Shown piece by piece: positions 51,501 through 64,000 of a DNA stretch of 64,000 bases. Position 1 is the first letter of the stretch. Every line of letters begins with the position of its first letter. Made by a program: the position numbers and the translations under genes. The stretch is from Lagopus muta (Eukaryota; Chordata; Aves; Galliformes; Phasianidae). Under the pieces are notes generated by a model, which had not been told where the DNA came from, searched no databases, and worked only from the letters and a program-made list of their open reading frames with translations. The stretch spans positions 52,790,871-52,854,870 of the forward strand of contig NC_064433.1 of NCBI RefSeq assembly GCF_023343835.1, given 5' to 3'.

Positions 51501-54500
51501 TTTTGGCCTTTATTTTTATTTATTTATTTTTTCCCAGTGTTTGCTCTCCAGATGATAAAAACAGAGAAATGTTTAACATGGGTACAGGTAACATGAGATG
51601 GCTAACGTTTGCTATTGCTCAGTGGCTCCTTTTTTTAAATTTACATCCTCTTGGTGTGTGCTCACCGCACTACAACTTGAGTCTGTCTTTCCTAAAGCAC
51701 TACAGCCAGTGCAGATGTAGTAGGAGTTCGGTGCAGTTGAAGGTTCATGGTAGAAAAGGTGGGTCTAAGCTTGGGCAGTGCTGATGGTGGTGTTGTGAGG
51801 TGCTGAAGCATTATCAAAACTGCTGAATTTTGCATGGGGATGCAGGTGCTGGGTGTAAATTCTGGACTGGAAAGCCAAGCACATGTATGAAGTCCAGGAG
51901 ATCTGTGTATGCTATTGACAATATAGTCAATCAAATAAAAGAAATAAAAGCAGGCTGACTACAGCGAGGTTTATCAAGAGGGTTTGAAAAGCAGCATCAC
52001 AAAAAAATCTGCATTCAAACAACACAGGTTTGTAAGATAAATGTAAGAGAAGGTGAATGCCCAAAGCTAGAAAATGAGTTGGGTGCTACAGTAATGACAG
52101 TTGGGCACATCAAACCAAGTTCCACTGCAGCTCTGTCCTGAGCCTTGATGCCCTGTATTAAGCCTCCAAGGTCTGAAGAAAGGTGTTCACAAAAAACAGG
52201 GATGTGCCTGTATTTTTTTTAGCATGCTAGAGAAAGAATACTATATTAAGTGCCACATTATCTTGGCCATAAGTGCCATGACAAGTACAACAAGCCATAA
52301 GAGGCTTTTGGCCCCATGCCTAAGGCCTTGTTCAACACTATTAGAACTCCATCCGGTTGAGGTATTCTCTTAAACAGGTGTTTGTCTTTCAAAGTATTTA
52401 TAGGCAGAAGTCCTTCTCAGTAAGCATTCCCTTTCAGACAAGAGGAACCAGTGGAGTCAGTAAAGATGTCCATGTCAATGACTGAAGAAGACATCAGAGT
52501 GACCTCTTCCTCCAAGGTCTATATGAGCACAATTTTTATATAATAAAGGAATTACAACATTTTTTCCCCTAGCTCAGCTTCTCAGACTGTAGACTTACGG
52601 GGAGCAAAAATAGAGAATGAAGATAGGAGGAGTTAGTCCTTAGTTAACAGTTAACACATCTTGCAATATCTGTAAAACTTATTTGAGGAAAAGTGTCTGG
52701 TGGGAGCCTGCAGGACCCAATTCTCTCAGCCCCTGACTTTTCTTTTCTCACATGGAAACAGGTTGTTTGCAGAGCTGGGCACTGAGCATCCCACCAGCAC
52801 AACCCCCAGCACTGTGAATTCACCACCACCAGTGGAGTTCAGTTGAAGAAGCCAACCAGTCACAAATACCACAACAAAAAAAAAGTGCAAGTTTGCCAGA
52901 TTTTTTCTCAGAAATGGAAGAAATCCCTGTAGGAAGCCTTGGGCCGCCAAAGCCACTCTCAAATGACACTTTGTTCAAACAGCACTGGAGGAAGCAGCCC
53001 TGTGAGAGCACCAGAGTGGTGCAGGGAATAATAAATATGACAAGGCAAATCTGTCTGCCATAAAGAAGATAAGAATAAAAGGAATCAGCAAAGACTGGAT
53101 TAAAGGTTTTGGCTTTTAGTTTCTAAATAGGGTTGCAGCTGATGAAGGCACCTAAGAGAGACTTCTCCAGCATTTTATGTGGATGTGGTAAGAGCAGCCA
53201 GGGTTATGTACCATAGGACGTAGGCTCGTCAGCAAGGTAAGTGATCTGAGGAAAGATGCAAGACCTGCAGGACAAAATGCTTTGGGTCTGGAGGACAGAG
53301 AGGCAGGGAGATCAGACCTCTGAGGGCAAGGCTTAGCACTGTGCCTTAAGCAAGTTCTTGAAATACTTCTCTATCAGCTTAGATGGGACAGAGAGTGGGA
53401 GCCAGAATGAGGGACATGGAGGACACCCTGATGTGAGGAGCAAAGCTAAGGTTCAGGGCATAGCATGAACAATCACAGCCCAGTTACCTCAGGGTTGACG
53501 TGTGAGCACTGTAGTTGAGGTCTCTGGGGAGAAAGCTTTCCTAGCCAGAAGGTCATCCATCCTTTGGGCAACTTGTGAGGAGCAAGCAGGAGCCTACCAG
53601 GAGCTTCTGTCACGGTCTTCATGGGAGAAGTGCTCTGTCACAGAAGAAAGCGAGACATCAGCCTTCAGACCAGAGTTCTTTGGAGGCATCATGGCCATGT
53701 GGGCAAGTGGAAATGGTTCCTCATCTGCCAAAATATGAACACATGATGGGCACCTGTGGAAAGTGCATTTGTTTTCATGGGATACTTCTGTTCTATATGT
53801 TCACTCTGAAATTCTCACAGAAAACTGGGTTTACACTGAATAATCTTCCCCTTATCCTGTCTTGTCCCTTCACTGCGACTCCCACGATGAATAGCAACTT
53901 GTTACGCACCACTGTCTCCACAGACATCACTGTGGAGGATAGATGGGGTCATTTTGGGTAAATCAAGTTACCAGAATCTGGTTTTATAAGCATTTGTACC
54001 AACAATCCAACCTGTTGGTGCCACTGCCTTTTTGATCAGAAAATGAGCATAAAATTATTGATTTCTTGCATAATAAGGCTATAGTGATAAGATCTTTAAT
54101 TTTTTAAGATGTTTGGTTCTGGTCGAAATCTGAGACTGCATCTCATCTGGGAAGCAAAGCAGGCTCTGCAGAGAAAATCTCTTGCACTGCAACTCCTAGA
54201 GTAACCAAAGAACCATCACTGCAGATTTAGTGAAGACCACAGCCAGGAAAACAAAGTGGGAGGCTCCAGTAAGGGGTCCATGATTACTGCTGAGTTGATG
54301 AGGGAAGATGGGGGGAGGAAGATTGTTCTCTGTGGTGCTTGGAGGCTGCTGGAAGGGAAACGAACATTATTTTGCCTTCAAACTGTCCAAGCCTGGGGCT
54401 TGTGCTGACCACTGCCACTGCCTTGCCTTGGTCCAACAAATTAAGCCAGTTTTCAGGAAAAATGTATCTGTGAAATTTGAGATTCCTCTTGGCAAGCCTT

Positions 54501-57500
54501 GCTCTCAGTGCTAAGCTTTGGCAAGGTGTGATGCTGAGTTCACAGGACTGGCCAAAGCATGTCCAGCATGCTCAAGCAGATGTATTCTCTGTACTAAACA
54601 CTGAACAGCAGCGCTACTCTTATTATGGCCCCCTCATATTTGGACTGTGTAAACTGCTCCTAACAGCTCCTTTCCCCTCTTTGTTCAAACAAACAATGGC
54701 CTTTGGAAATTTATTTTAATGCTGCCGAGACCAAATTGTTATTTAATTTAACAAATGAATAATTCTTCCTTCCAAATCCCCATTTTGCTCTGCTTGCACA
54801 TTACTTAATAGCTTATCTATACACCCAAGAAATTCTTTCTCATCTGAAGGTATACAGTGTGCGATCCTTTGCTTGTACAGCAGATCAGTGGAGGGGAAGG
54901 GGGGATATGGCTTCTCTCCCCCATCTTTCCACAAACAGAGAGGACATACTCTGGTTTCCTATAGACACACTTGCTAGCTTTATTTGCCCATGAGATACCA
55001 CATTTGGAGCTGCCTCCGGGAAGATGCTTCTGATAGGGAATGAAATGCAGGAAACATATTTGCATCATTAATCCCTCCTGATGGAATAAATTATGAAATT
55101 ATTTTGTAGATTTTAACTTTAAAAAAATTATTCCTTTTTTTGTTTGTTTTATTGTTTTTATTGCATTTGTGATTTATACTGATGAGGACCAGTTAACTCT
55201 CCAAAGCCTCCAGACTGCAGCCTCTGCATACCTGAGGAGCTACACGGATGAGTAGAGAAGGGGGAATTCATAGAAGACAGTTTGCTCAGGGCCACCTATT
55301 TTGGGAGCTCAAACCTCCCTGACCTTACCTCGAACCACCACAGCCAAGGTGGATGCCCAGCATGATTCACCTGCCATCAGCCAGCAGGGCCTGCTCAGAT
55401 GACTGCTGGCCAGCCGGGAGTCTTGTCCAGGGACTCCGAGGCCTTTGAGTTGGGCTTCCGTGGACAAGGATAGGCAGGAAGGGATGGCAGCACTGGTTTT
55501 ACTGCATTACCTTTCTGCCTGCCTAAGGAGGGGAAAAGAGCTTACTGAGAAATGAATAAGGTGGATGGAGTGGAAGGACAAATCCAGCTCAGCTCGGTGA
55601 AACCCAGTTTCCTTGACTGTGGGAGCTGGCATGACTTAGAGGGATGGCCTAGAGGGATGGCCTCTCTAAGTGATGGCTCAGGAATCCTGCACCTTCCCAG
55701 GCTTTGTAAAATTGCCTGTGGGGCTGAGGGCGGTGGAAAGCAGCAGCTGGACTGCTCTGCAGCTACTTCAGGTATTAGCCTTGAGAGTGTGAAAAGGGCT
55801 CTCCATATGGGACAGAGCAGTCAGCATCGGCACAGCCTGCTGGCTACAGGTAGAGAACTTCAGGCCCTCCATTGCAGACCACTTTCCTTATACTTGCTCT
55901 TGTGCCTCCCCAGCTTCTCATCAGTGCCACGCTGACATCAGGGCTCAAGTGCCTCATTCCCCAGAACTTCAGATCTAGAGAAAAAACTTTCTGAGGCTTA
56001 CCCTGTTTTACATTGTCGTTTTATAAGGGGACTATCAAATAAATGAAGCTCTGGAATGGTACTAGAGGCTATGCAGTAGGACCCACCATGTCAAGCTGTA
56101 AATAAAGTGAAAACATTGAACTTTGTGAAAAGAGCCTCCCCCTGCCCCCAACCTACCCCATGACAGCACCAAAGACAGCACCAAAAACATTCTTGTATTT
56201 AGGTAAAAATGCCAGGCCTAAGCAGTTAAAAAGCCTCCCTAATCTATTTTCCTCCAATTCTTTCCACCTCTAAGAAGCTTGAGCAGTTAGTTGCCGATTA
56301 ACATTCAGGAAGATTGTACTCTGTCTCCAGTTCATTGCTCTCTTGTTGGCTTATTGTTATTCAGAGCCCATTTATTGTAGATGAGCCATTCATTTTCCTC
56401 TAATTGGATGGGATTGGATTTCACTTTCATTGTTGGATGCACTGAAAACCCGGGAGGGGCTGCAGGGATCAGCCCAGGGTTGGGGAGATTTAGCTGAGCA
56501 TAAAGTTTGCAGCTGAAAGAAATCACAGTGTTTTTTTTTTTTTAAAGTTTCTTTTATTTTTTTTTACATGTCAATGCCTCTGGGCTAGGTTTGCCTTCTT
56601 ATCCTGAATACCTTGTTTCTGGTATTTTTATACAGTTTCTCACCAAAGGACTTACCACGAGGAAGATTTTATGCACTGTAACATCCTCCCCTGCAAAATC
56701 TCCAGTTCATCTGGAGTAGTACAAGAAAGGCTCTGCAAGCAGAGGGCATTTTGGACCCTGCTCTCCATGGCTATTTGCCTGGCAGTGGCTCAAGCTGGGA
56801 CTGAGCTCCCAGCCACCTCAGCCCCCTTGCTGCTCACCAACACGGGGTGGCCGTGGCCTTCACGACACCGCCAAATATGTGTGAAACCAGCCAGCAGGTT
56901 TAGAGGGGGCACAGGGAAAGCAAGGAGATGTGCGTACCTGCACGGAGTGGTGGTGTGACTGGAAGGGACAAGACAATTATCAAAGAAATCCAGCTGCAAG
57001 ATTGCCCAGGGAGCACTGCAGGTGGGCTATGCACTCACAAGGGAAGAAGCCAAAACCCAACTGAGGCTCTGATGTACTCTGGGGAAGTCCCTTTGCACAG
57101 TCCCTCTGTTCATGCACACAAGAACCAAGCAAAGCCGCTTCCTATACACCCAGCTGCTGATAGTACTTAAGAAGGTGCCATCTTGGCTTCAAGCCTGACC
57201 TGCATTAAGGTATTCATTAGTTTCTTTTTCGTGAGGATCTTCTGGTGTTTCATGAAGGCTAAGCTCACACTTGAACCTATCCCTCCCCTCTCCCTGCCTC
57301 CTTTAGTTAAATCTGAGGTGACCCGATACCTCTGAGACATCAACAGCTGGTAGAGGGAGGCCACCAGGGACCTTTACAGTGTGAGGAACAGGGGTACTGC
57401 ACACTGGGCAGGCTGAAAACAAGACAAGCAGCACAGCCTCATGAAAAACCATGAGAAGGCATTAACAAGTAACACAGCACCATGAGAAAACACGAACCAT

Positions 57501-58614
57501 TAAAACTGACAGACCAAGTGAAGGACAACATGAAGGGCCCCAAATGAAAAAAATATTACAAGCAAGAGGTAACATTTGGCCTCTGCTGCTTAGGAATTTT
57601 TTGTTTAAAAAGAGTAGTGGAGACACTGCCTAAAAAGTTTAACATGAAGACCTGCAGGCAACTGGTGCAAAGCACAGATGTTCTGGAGTCCTGCAAGTCC
57701 TCATAACATGGATAATACCAATGGTGGCAGCAGGGCTTGCTGCCCAGACTTAAAGGTGAGACAACCAACTGAAGAGCTCTGGGTGACAGCAAGCCCACCA
57801 GACCCCACAATCTATCTCTTCAGTACCCAACTGTGCACATAAAATACTGTTTTTTTGTTCTGTAGCTACACTAAAGGAGTTACATACCTTCTTCCTACAG
57901 ATGCATACAGTGGCAGTCAGCCCCTGGCTCTTGGTGGTTCCTGAGGTCTCCAGACCCCTACTGAACAGTCTGTGAATGGTAATTAAACAAAGCAAGGCTA
58001 TGAGCTCAACAGCCGCTATCCTGGGCTTCAACCTCCCCTGGAAAATTGTGGTGGTCTGGAAATCAGAAATTACAGAAAACATCTGTGCTGGCCCCAGCAC
58101 AAGCCTCCCCTCAGCCTTCCCCTGAGCTGCTCAGCAGCATGACTGTAAATTGTCCCACTGGGCCTTCCAGGCCTCAACAGCCCCGTGAGGTATGGGCACT
58201 GAAGCCATCCATGGTCATGATCTTGCCAGCAATGTACAGAGGGGGTCATCTCCTCGCAGCTGACTGTGCTTCCCTACATCCCCCATGCAGGGATTAGGGA
58301 GCTGCTGCATGACTCATCGGCCTTGGCCATTACACACCATCTCTGGGCTATCTCCAGCACTGTTGTTTTCCAAAGCATGGATATAGATGGGCCACAGGTC
58401 TTCAGGGAACCTCTTGGACATTGTCCTTTGGATAATATTCTCCAACAGCTGTTACTGTGCAGACACTACTGAGATACCTACAGTCAAGCTACAAGCACTG
58501 CACCAAATTTACCACTACTTTTTCTCCTAATGTCACATTTTACTTAAGCAGGAGCCTGGAGTCTACTCAGCATCAGAGAAATCAGTGCATGGGTGAGCAG
58601 CTTTTTCTGGCCTT
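48524..58614. other. Intergenic region, CR1-free
   Basis: No gene and no CR1 copy is recognised over about 10 kb. The stretch 49.8-51.0 kb is striking for its lack of repeats and mixed composition, including a CpG cluster at 50215-50290, and is a candidate conserved non-coding block. T-rich runs occur near 51.43, 51.50 and 56.53 kb. Open frames up to 128 codons show no recognisable family. Confidence 0.55.
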
Positions 58615-58764
58615 ATCACAGAATGGCTTGGGTTGAAAGGGACCTTAAAGTCCAGCCAGTTCCACCCCCCTGACATGGGCAGAGCTGCCACCCACCAGGT
58701 CAGGCTTCCCAGTGCCCCATCAAACAGGGCCTTGGGCACCTCCAAGGATGGTCTTGGGAACAAC
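58615..58764 (-). mobile_element. CR1 LINE 3' fragment abutting TTCCC array
   Basis: TCACAGAATGGCTTGGGTTG followed by AAGGGACCTTAAAGTCCAGC, the GGGCAGAGCTGCCACCCACC region and CCTTGGGCACCTCCAAGGAT is a reverse-oriented CR1 tail. It is cut off on the right by the TTCCC array and does not clearly resume after it. Confidence 0.9.
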
Positions 58765-58984
58765 TTCCCTTCCCTTCCCTTCCCTTCCCTTCCCTTCCCT
58801 TCCCTTCCCTTCCCTTCCCTTCCCTTCCCTTCCCTTCCCTTCCCTTCCCTTCCCTTCCCTTCCCTTCCCTTCCCTTCCCTTCCCTTCCCTTCCCTTCCCT
58901 TCCCTTCCCTTCCCTTCCCTTCCCTTCCCTTCCCTTCCCTTCCCTTCCCTTCCCTTCCCTTCCCTTCCCTTCCCTTCCCTTCCC
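58765..58984. repeat. (TTCCC)44 pentanucleotide array
   Basis: Forty-four uninterrupted TTCCC units (220 bp) form an uninterrupted pyrimidine tract on the plus strand (purine on the minus strand). It directly follows a CR1 fragment. Open frames through it encode artefactual PFPSL and GKGRE peptide repeats. Confidence 0.97.
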
Positions 58985-59584
58985 CATTGGCCACACCAAA
59001 TTCCACTATCTTGAAAAGAAAAACAAATCCAAATTGCTCATCCCACAGACACACCCTCTGGGAGGTACTGATGTCTGCTGGTGCAAGGGTTTTACCAAGA
59101 GAAATCTAGTGGGAATAGTAAAAATTACAGCCTTTTAAAACTCTCCCAGACAATTACAGAAGGAAATGAGAATGTTCTGTGCCATTTTAACGTCCTGTTG
59201 TTCTAGTAAAAAATTGACATGATTGCTTTATTTAATTCCAGGATTTTTTTTTCTGATTTCCTGATTTCATCTTGCCTTTGCTTATTTTTCCTTGCTCCCA
59301 TTCTTAGAGAATTTGCAGAGGTTAGGAAGAACACACACATAAAAAGACCTTGGAAACTGAGAAAACAAATAACCCTGTTTCTCATTTGATTACCTTTTCT
59401 AGATTTGTTCTTTTTCTTAATGGAAACTACCAACCAGGTAAAAAAAAGGCAATGAATGATAGAAAAATAAAAGGAGGACTGAAATGGCAGAATTACAAGT
59501 TTAAAATAGAAGAAGGTTCTTGATAGCAGGAAACTCCACTCCATACTGCACGTGCTCTCCAACTATATGGAAGAAGAGATTAGA

Positions 59585-59878
59585 TTCATAGAACCAATGA
59601 GGTTGGGAAAGACCAACTTTAGATCTTAGAAGATTGCCTGGTCCAATGGCCAGCCCATCCCCACCATGCCCGCTGCCCGCGTCCCTCAGTGCCACATCCA
59701 CACGGTTCTGGAACACCTCCAGGGACGGTGACTGCACCACCTCCCTGGGCAGCCTGTGCCACTGCAGCACCGCTCTTTCTGAGAAGAATTTTTTCCAAAT
59801 ATCCAACCTGAACATCTCCTGGTGCAACTTAAGGCCTCTTGTCCTATTGCTGTTACCTGGGAGAAGAGGCTGACTCCC
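59585..59878 (-). mobile_element. CR1 LINE 3' fragment
   Basis: TTCATAGAACCAATGAGGTT is followed by CCCACCATGCCCGCTGCCCG, CACCACCTCCCTGGGCAGCC and CTTGTCCTATTGCTGTTACC. It is a reverse-oriented copy of the same subfamily type as that at 28561-28833. Confidence 0.93.
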
Positions 59879-62800
59879 ACAGGTTATCTGCATGCTCACC
59901 AGCTCTCCTGGCCTTACCTACTGCCAAGACTTCTCCAGAAAATCTCTTTCCAGGCCCAAAAGAAGTAGGAGGTGTCTGGATGCCAGGTTCTCCTCAGGAG
60001 GCTGCAGGAACTGCAGCAGCACATACTCTCTGTGTGCCTCTGGGAAACACCAGATGTATCTGCAAACAGGTCACCCTGGTGGGTTTCTCTATCTCAGACA
60101 TGGATACCATGTCTATACCCAGACATGGAAGGAAATCCTCCCTCAGGCCTCTCTTCCTGTTTACGCAGACCACGCACCCCAAACTTCACAAGGATCACTA
60201 GAAATGGGACACAGGGGATGCAGAGCAGGAGGAGAGCTCGGCCCCCAAAGGAGCAACCATCACCAGCGCCTTGCAGGCTGTTGTGTCCCTGTCTTATTTA
60301 TCTGTTATGAATAATTACCGCTCCCCTCTCCTCTCTCCTCCAGCCCAGGCACAAAGCAGCCCACTCCCCCAAAAGGCAGCGGCATATAAAAGTTTGTTGT
60401 TGCATCTCTATTAAACTGTACACTCTCCGCCCACTGGCGATAATGCACTTCAGATAATTCGTTGACGCAATATATTTTCCAGGATAGGCTTTTGTTTTCT
60501 TGCTTGGCTGCTCACCCTCTTTCTGTGGTCAGTTTTGCTCATTTCTCTTGTAAGCTGTCTAGAGGCAGAGAAAAGGCTTTCAGTTTTAAGCAGTTTCCTT
60601 TTCAGGCTCCCTTTATTGAATTCCAACCTCCATTTTTTTTTTTTTTTTAAAGCATAGGGACATCATTTATCTTGGACTTTAAGTTGCAGGGGCCTTCAAG
60701 GGGCTTCTTTTTTTCTTTCCCAGCTGCATTTGTTGACACACAGTCAATCTGTTTTTTGCCTTCGTTCCCCCTCTTCCCCCCAGCAGGCCATAAAGTATCG
60801 ACAGCTGTGCCCTTTATTAGCATAGCCATTTTAAGCACAACAAGGGGGAAGAGACTAAATATATTACAGCCATTACCTCTGTCAAAAAGTGACAATTTTA
60901 AAACATTTTAGCTTTTCACTGGGAAAGCCGGCAGCACAAAAGAAAGTGCTATAATTTTATTGTAAATGCTTTTTAAATATGGGTCACTTGGCCATCACCA
61001 ATGGAAAGGATGGAAAAGTTCAAAGCTTGAGAACAGTTCAGGCAGATAGCAGAATTTTTTTTTAAGCCTTGTGTTTAAAATATGCTAATGGGGGCAAAAA
61101 TACAGCAGTGAGAAGCATGCAAAATAAGATCTCGTTCCTGGTGGTTTTGTTTTCCCTGTAGCTCTGTTCATGCTTTTCCCATCTACTTATAAGTGTGTTT
61201 TACAACTCGGACGGGAATTATTCCACATCAACAGGGTGTTATGAACGTCTGGGGACTGAGAAAACAGGAGAGAACGTGGGCAGCCACCGCTCTTCACAGG
61301 AACTAAAAAATAAACGCTTGTTTTCTCAAATGACTGTAGAAGCATGACGTTCAGCACTGTCATTTACTGGACAAAGGCATCTCTGGAGTATAAAATAACC
61401 CCTAATCCTTAGAATTTCAGTAGCTTAGGCTCAGGCTTGTATTCTGAAAGACACCCTTAGATTTGCAGGGTTTCGCACGGCAGAAACTTGTATTTGTAAG
61501 TTCCCAGAATTAGGAATTAGCCTTTTTGGATAGAGCAGGACTAATGCCCACACCCAGCATCCGTTAGCAGCTCTAAAAGGTGAAAGAAGGCTTACAGATG
61601 CCCTGAAGCACGTGGATCCGGGCTGCTTTTGTTTGAATTTGTAATGGGTTTATCAGGCCTAGAGAAAGGGGCAATCTCAGCAGGGTTTATTTTACACAGC
61701 ATCGCCTTCCTCTCCCTTTCAGACATCTGGAGAGAACTTGTACGCCTTTTCTCTCTCTTATCTGTACCTCCATAATTACAATTTCACTTTGCTTCTTGCA
61801 TCTCAGAACACGTGCAAAACTTGGCTTACAACGAGGCAAGTTGTTAAACAGGCTCCCTTCTCCAAAGGATCTACTTAAGCAAAAGCCCCTAAAATCCTGC
61901 ACAGACATGCGGTATCAGCATTAAGATGAACCATCCATGTCACAGCAGCTCCCAGAGGCCCATATCCCACTGCACGAGCACTCTCCAAATTTGCCAGAGA
62001 GCAAGCAAGCATCCTGTTCTGGAAGTGTGCACTCCACTGCAAAGGGGAAGCAGGAAAGAATGCTCACCACCCATCTTCTGGCAACCAATTTAGCAGCTAA
62101 ATGTAACCAGCTGGTCTCCCCAGGCTCCCTCTGTAGTCAAGGGAGGGAAAGCAAAGCTCCTGCAGAGGGTTATTCAGTGCACCCAAATTAGCCTAACTCT
62201 GAATTGTCCTCTCTCTCATCCGTGACTGCAGAAGGAGTTTGAAGAGGCTGCCCGGGTAATTTAGCCAGCTAAGTTGGGTGGTCTGAATAATTCCTTCCCT
62301 ACCAACCTCTAAAAGCCTGCCTAGGTACCCCACAGAGATCGGCATGCTGGTGAAGGGGCATCAGCAATTCAGTGCCTGCCCTCACGCCTGCTCTAGAGAA
62401 AGCTGAGGTGCTCCATCAGCGCTGCTGGACGCTGAAGCTCCCAGCTGTGCTGGGGAGTGGGCCTGAATTACGTGATATCAGGTGCTGCTGATGGACTGGC
62501 TGTGGCCACGGTCTGCTTTTGGGGCTTCCCGCCTCCCAGGTCAACCTGCTGGCCTTAGATCTAGGCAGACCATGTAAACATCCCACCACAGAGGCCCTTG
62601 GAAGTGCTTCATGGTGGAGTCAAAAGCAAGAACCAGTGCTGTAGAGACACTGCTGCCCTACCTTCTTCCTGGCTGCAGGCGGGAGAGGGGCTGTGCAGCT
62701 TGTGGGGCCACTGGAGGGCCTGCCCTGCCCTCAGGTTGCTGCCTGGCATCAGGGCGGGACCCCAGCCTGCCCCCACCCACTGCCTGGCACCACTCAGGGT

Positions 62801-64000
62801 CCCGGCCTGCTGGGCCTTGCACCAGAGCCAGTCTGCGACCCTAAGTTCAGTCAGCTGAGCATAGGCTGCCAAGCCAGAAGGACAACTCTTCCTCCCACCA
62901 GGCCCACTCTGAGATGCACCTCTGTACCATCACTAAATCATCATTTTTACATATTTGTCCAGAGAAGAATCCTGGGCCACTGGCTGTTTAACTTGCTGCT
63001 CATCAAAGACCTGTAAAGTCTGGCTTTCAGCTGTTTGAACAGCCTCTTTACAGCCGGCCTGATTAAGGTGCAAGGCTTTATGAGCTGTTCTGCAGCAGTA
63101 TGGTGGAGGACAGTGTTGTGGAATGCTCCTTCAGGAGATTTGGGTTCTCATGTCCTTTCGTTTTCGGACCGGGATGCTTGGCAACCAACTGCTATGACAG
63201 CATGTTTCACTGCAATGTACTCTTCCTTAAAGCCATCGCAGACCACAGATTTTTCACACTACTAGAGGAAAATTGGTGCTTGAAGGACTAGAAGAGAACT
63301 GTACTACAGCCCAGTTGCTGTCCCCACACTTTTTTTGGTGAAAAAGTACACATGCAAGGACTGAAAAACCTATTTTGGCCATGCATATATATACAAATGT
63401 GTATTCGAAACATCCAAAGTTCTGGTAGTTTTCTCACAACATATTTGAAAAGACTGTAAGCATCCTCTTTTTCCTGAAAACCACGTTTGTGGCACATAAA
63501 ATTTCAGTTAGTGGTAGGAATACCTGCCAGGAAGTTTTCATTAACATTTCAACGAATAAGGCCGAGTTGTTTTGCAAAAGAACAAAGCATTCTGACAAAT
63601 TCCAGCAATTTCCTATCATCTTTTGTTTCATAACTCTATTTAAGAGGAAACAAAGAAAAGCAAAACTTCCAAATCATTGGTGAGCCTTAATGAGAACCGC
63701 GTTATTTCTGAGTGTTGGCGCCAAGAAAAAGATGGAAGAGCAAGTTTTTGTGTCTGGGCTGGCCTGTGAAGGGCTTCTTGAGAGTGGAGGGTACCTGCAT
63801 TGCTGAAACCCACTAAATCCTTTACAGTCGCCACCAGAGAATCAAATGACATTTTATTCACGAGTTCCTTTTTCTGCTCACAGTTACTACTTGACCTTAA
63901 AGACAAAGAAAGGTCCCAGACTTGACTTTGGTGGCTTTTGTAACATTAGGTTCATTCGTGTTCAAGAAACGTTCGGAGTGTTAAGAAACGTTTAGATGTT
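59879..64000. other. Intergenic region with candidate conserved block
   Basis: No gene is recognised. The block from about 60.3 to 61.2 kb is repeat-free and AT-rich with homeodomain-like ATTA/TAAT motifs and looks like a conserved non-coding element. A TTGGCGCCAA palindrome lies at 63715-63724. The interval 62.6-62.9 kb is GC-richer but shows no convincing gene. Confidence 0.5.
63715..63724. promoter_or_regulatory. TTGGCGCCAA palindrome (E2F-like)
   Basis: A perfect 10-bp palindrome matching the E2F consensus TTSSCGC on both strands, in a region with no recognised promoter. Function is unknown. Confidence 0.3.

Noticed and set aside
55552..55935. 127-codon plus-strand open frame
   Set aside because: No recognisable family, no flanking splice or promoter signals, and other frames nearby are equally open by chance.
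58563..59109. Open frames of 163 and 158 codons
   Set aside because: They read through the TTCCC array and the CR1 fragment, giving repeated GKGRE or PFPSL units.

Overview
The window looks like avian nuclear DNA, most probably chicken or another galliform. It carries many CR1 LINE fragments ending in the ATTCTATGAT-type 3' repeat, with spliced vertebrate genes, CpG-island promoters and long introns. The deduced CRY1, MTERF2 and TMEM263 peptides are very close to their mammalian counterparts. I found no bacterial, phage or CRISPR features, and nothing that qualifies as a wholly new biological system.

Layout. (1) 1-20.96 kb holds the 5' part of the circadian repressor gene CRY1 on the minus strand: coding exon 1 (19720-19877), a 19.3-kb first intron, coding exon 2 (312-420), and a CpG-island promoter reaching about 20.9 kb. 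Exons 3 onward lie off the left edge. (2) 22.2-27.6 kb holds MTERF2 (mitochondrial transcription termination factor family) on the plus strand: a CpG-island promoter with an untranslated first exon, a 2.8-kb intron, and one exon carrying the whole ORF (25225-26421). CRY1 and MTERF2 are head to head. (3) 29.8-41.6 kb holds TMEM263 on the minus strand: a CpG-island first exon, an inferred 5' UTR exon, and two coding exons that splice to a 116-aa protein. It is tail to tail with MTERF2. (4) 41.8-64 kb appears intergenic. It has CR1 fragments, a GGAT tetranucleotide array, a 220-bp TTCCC array, and two repeat-poor blocks (about 49.8-51.0 and 60.3-61.2 kb) that look like conserved non-coding DNA.

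The most interesting regulatory content is in CRY1. The promoter has an E-box/E'-box pair, a CCAAT box, a TATA-like motif and a D-box. Intron 1 has an inverted pair of ROR/REV-ERB elements (9670-9736). Together these are the three classes of circadian cis-element expected for clock-controlled delayed expression. MTERF2's promoter has NRF1-like and YY1-like motifs, as expected for a nuclear gene of mitochondria. TMEM263 residue 59 is tryptophan, the non-dwarf state at a position reported to be mutated in dwarf chickens.

Limits: exon boundaries were inferred by eye from splice consensus and remembered homologues. UTR limits and motif function are predictions. Statements about gene order in mammals are from memory.
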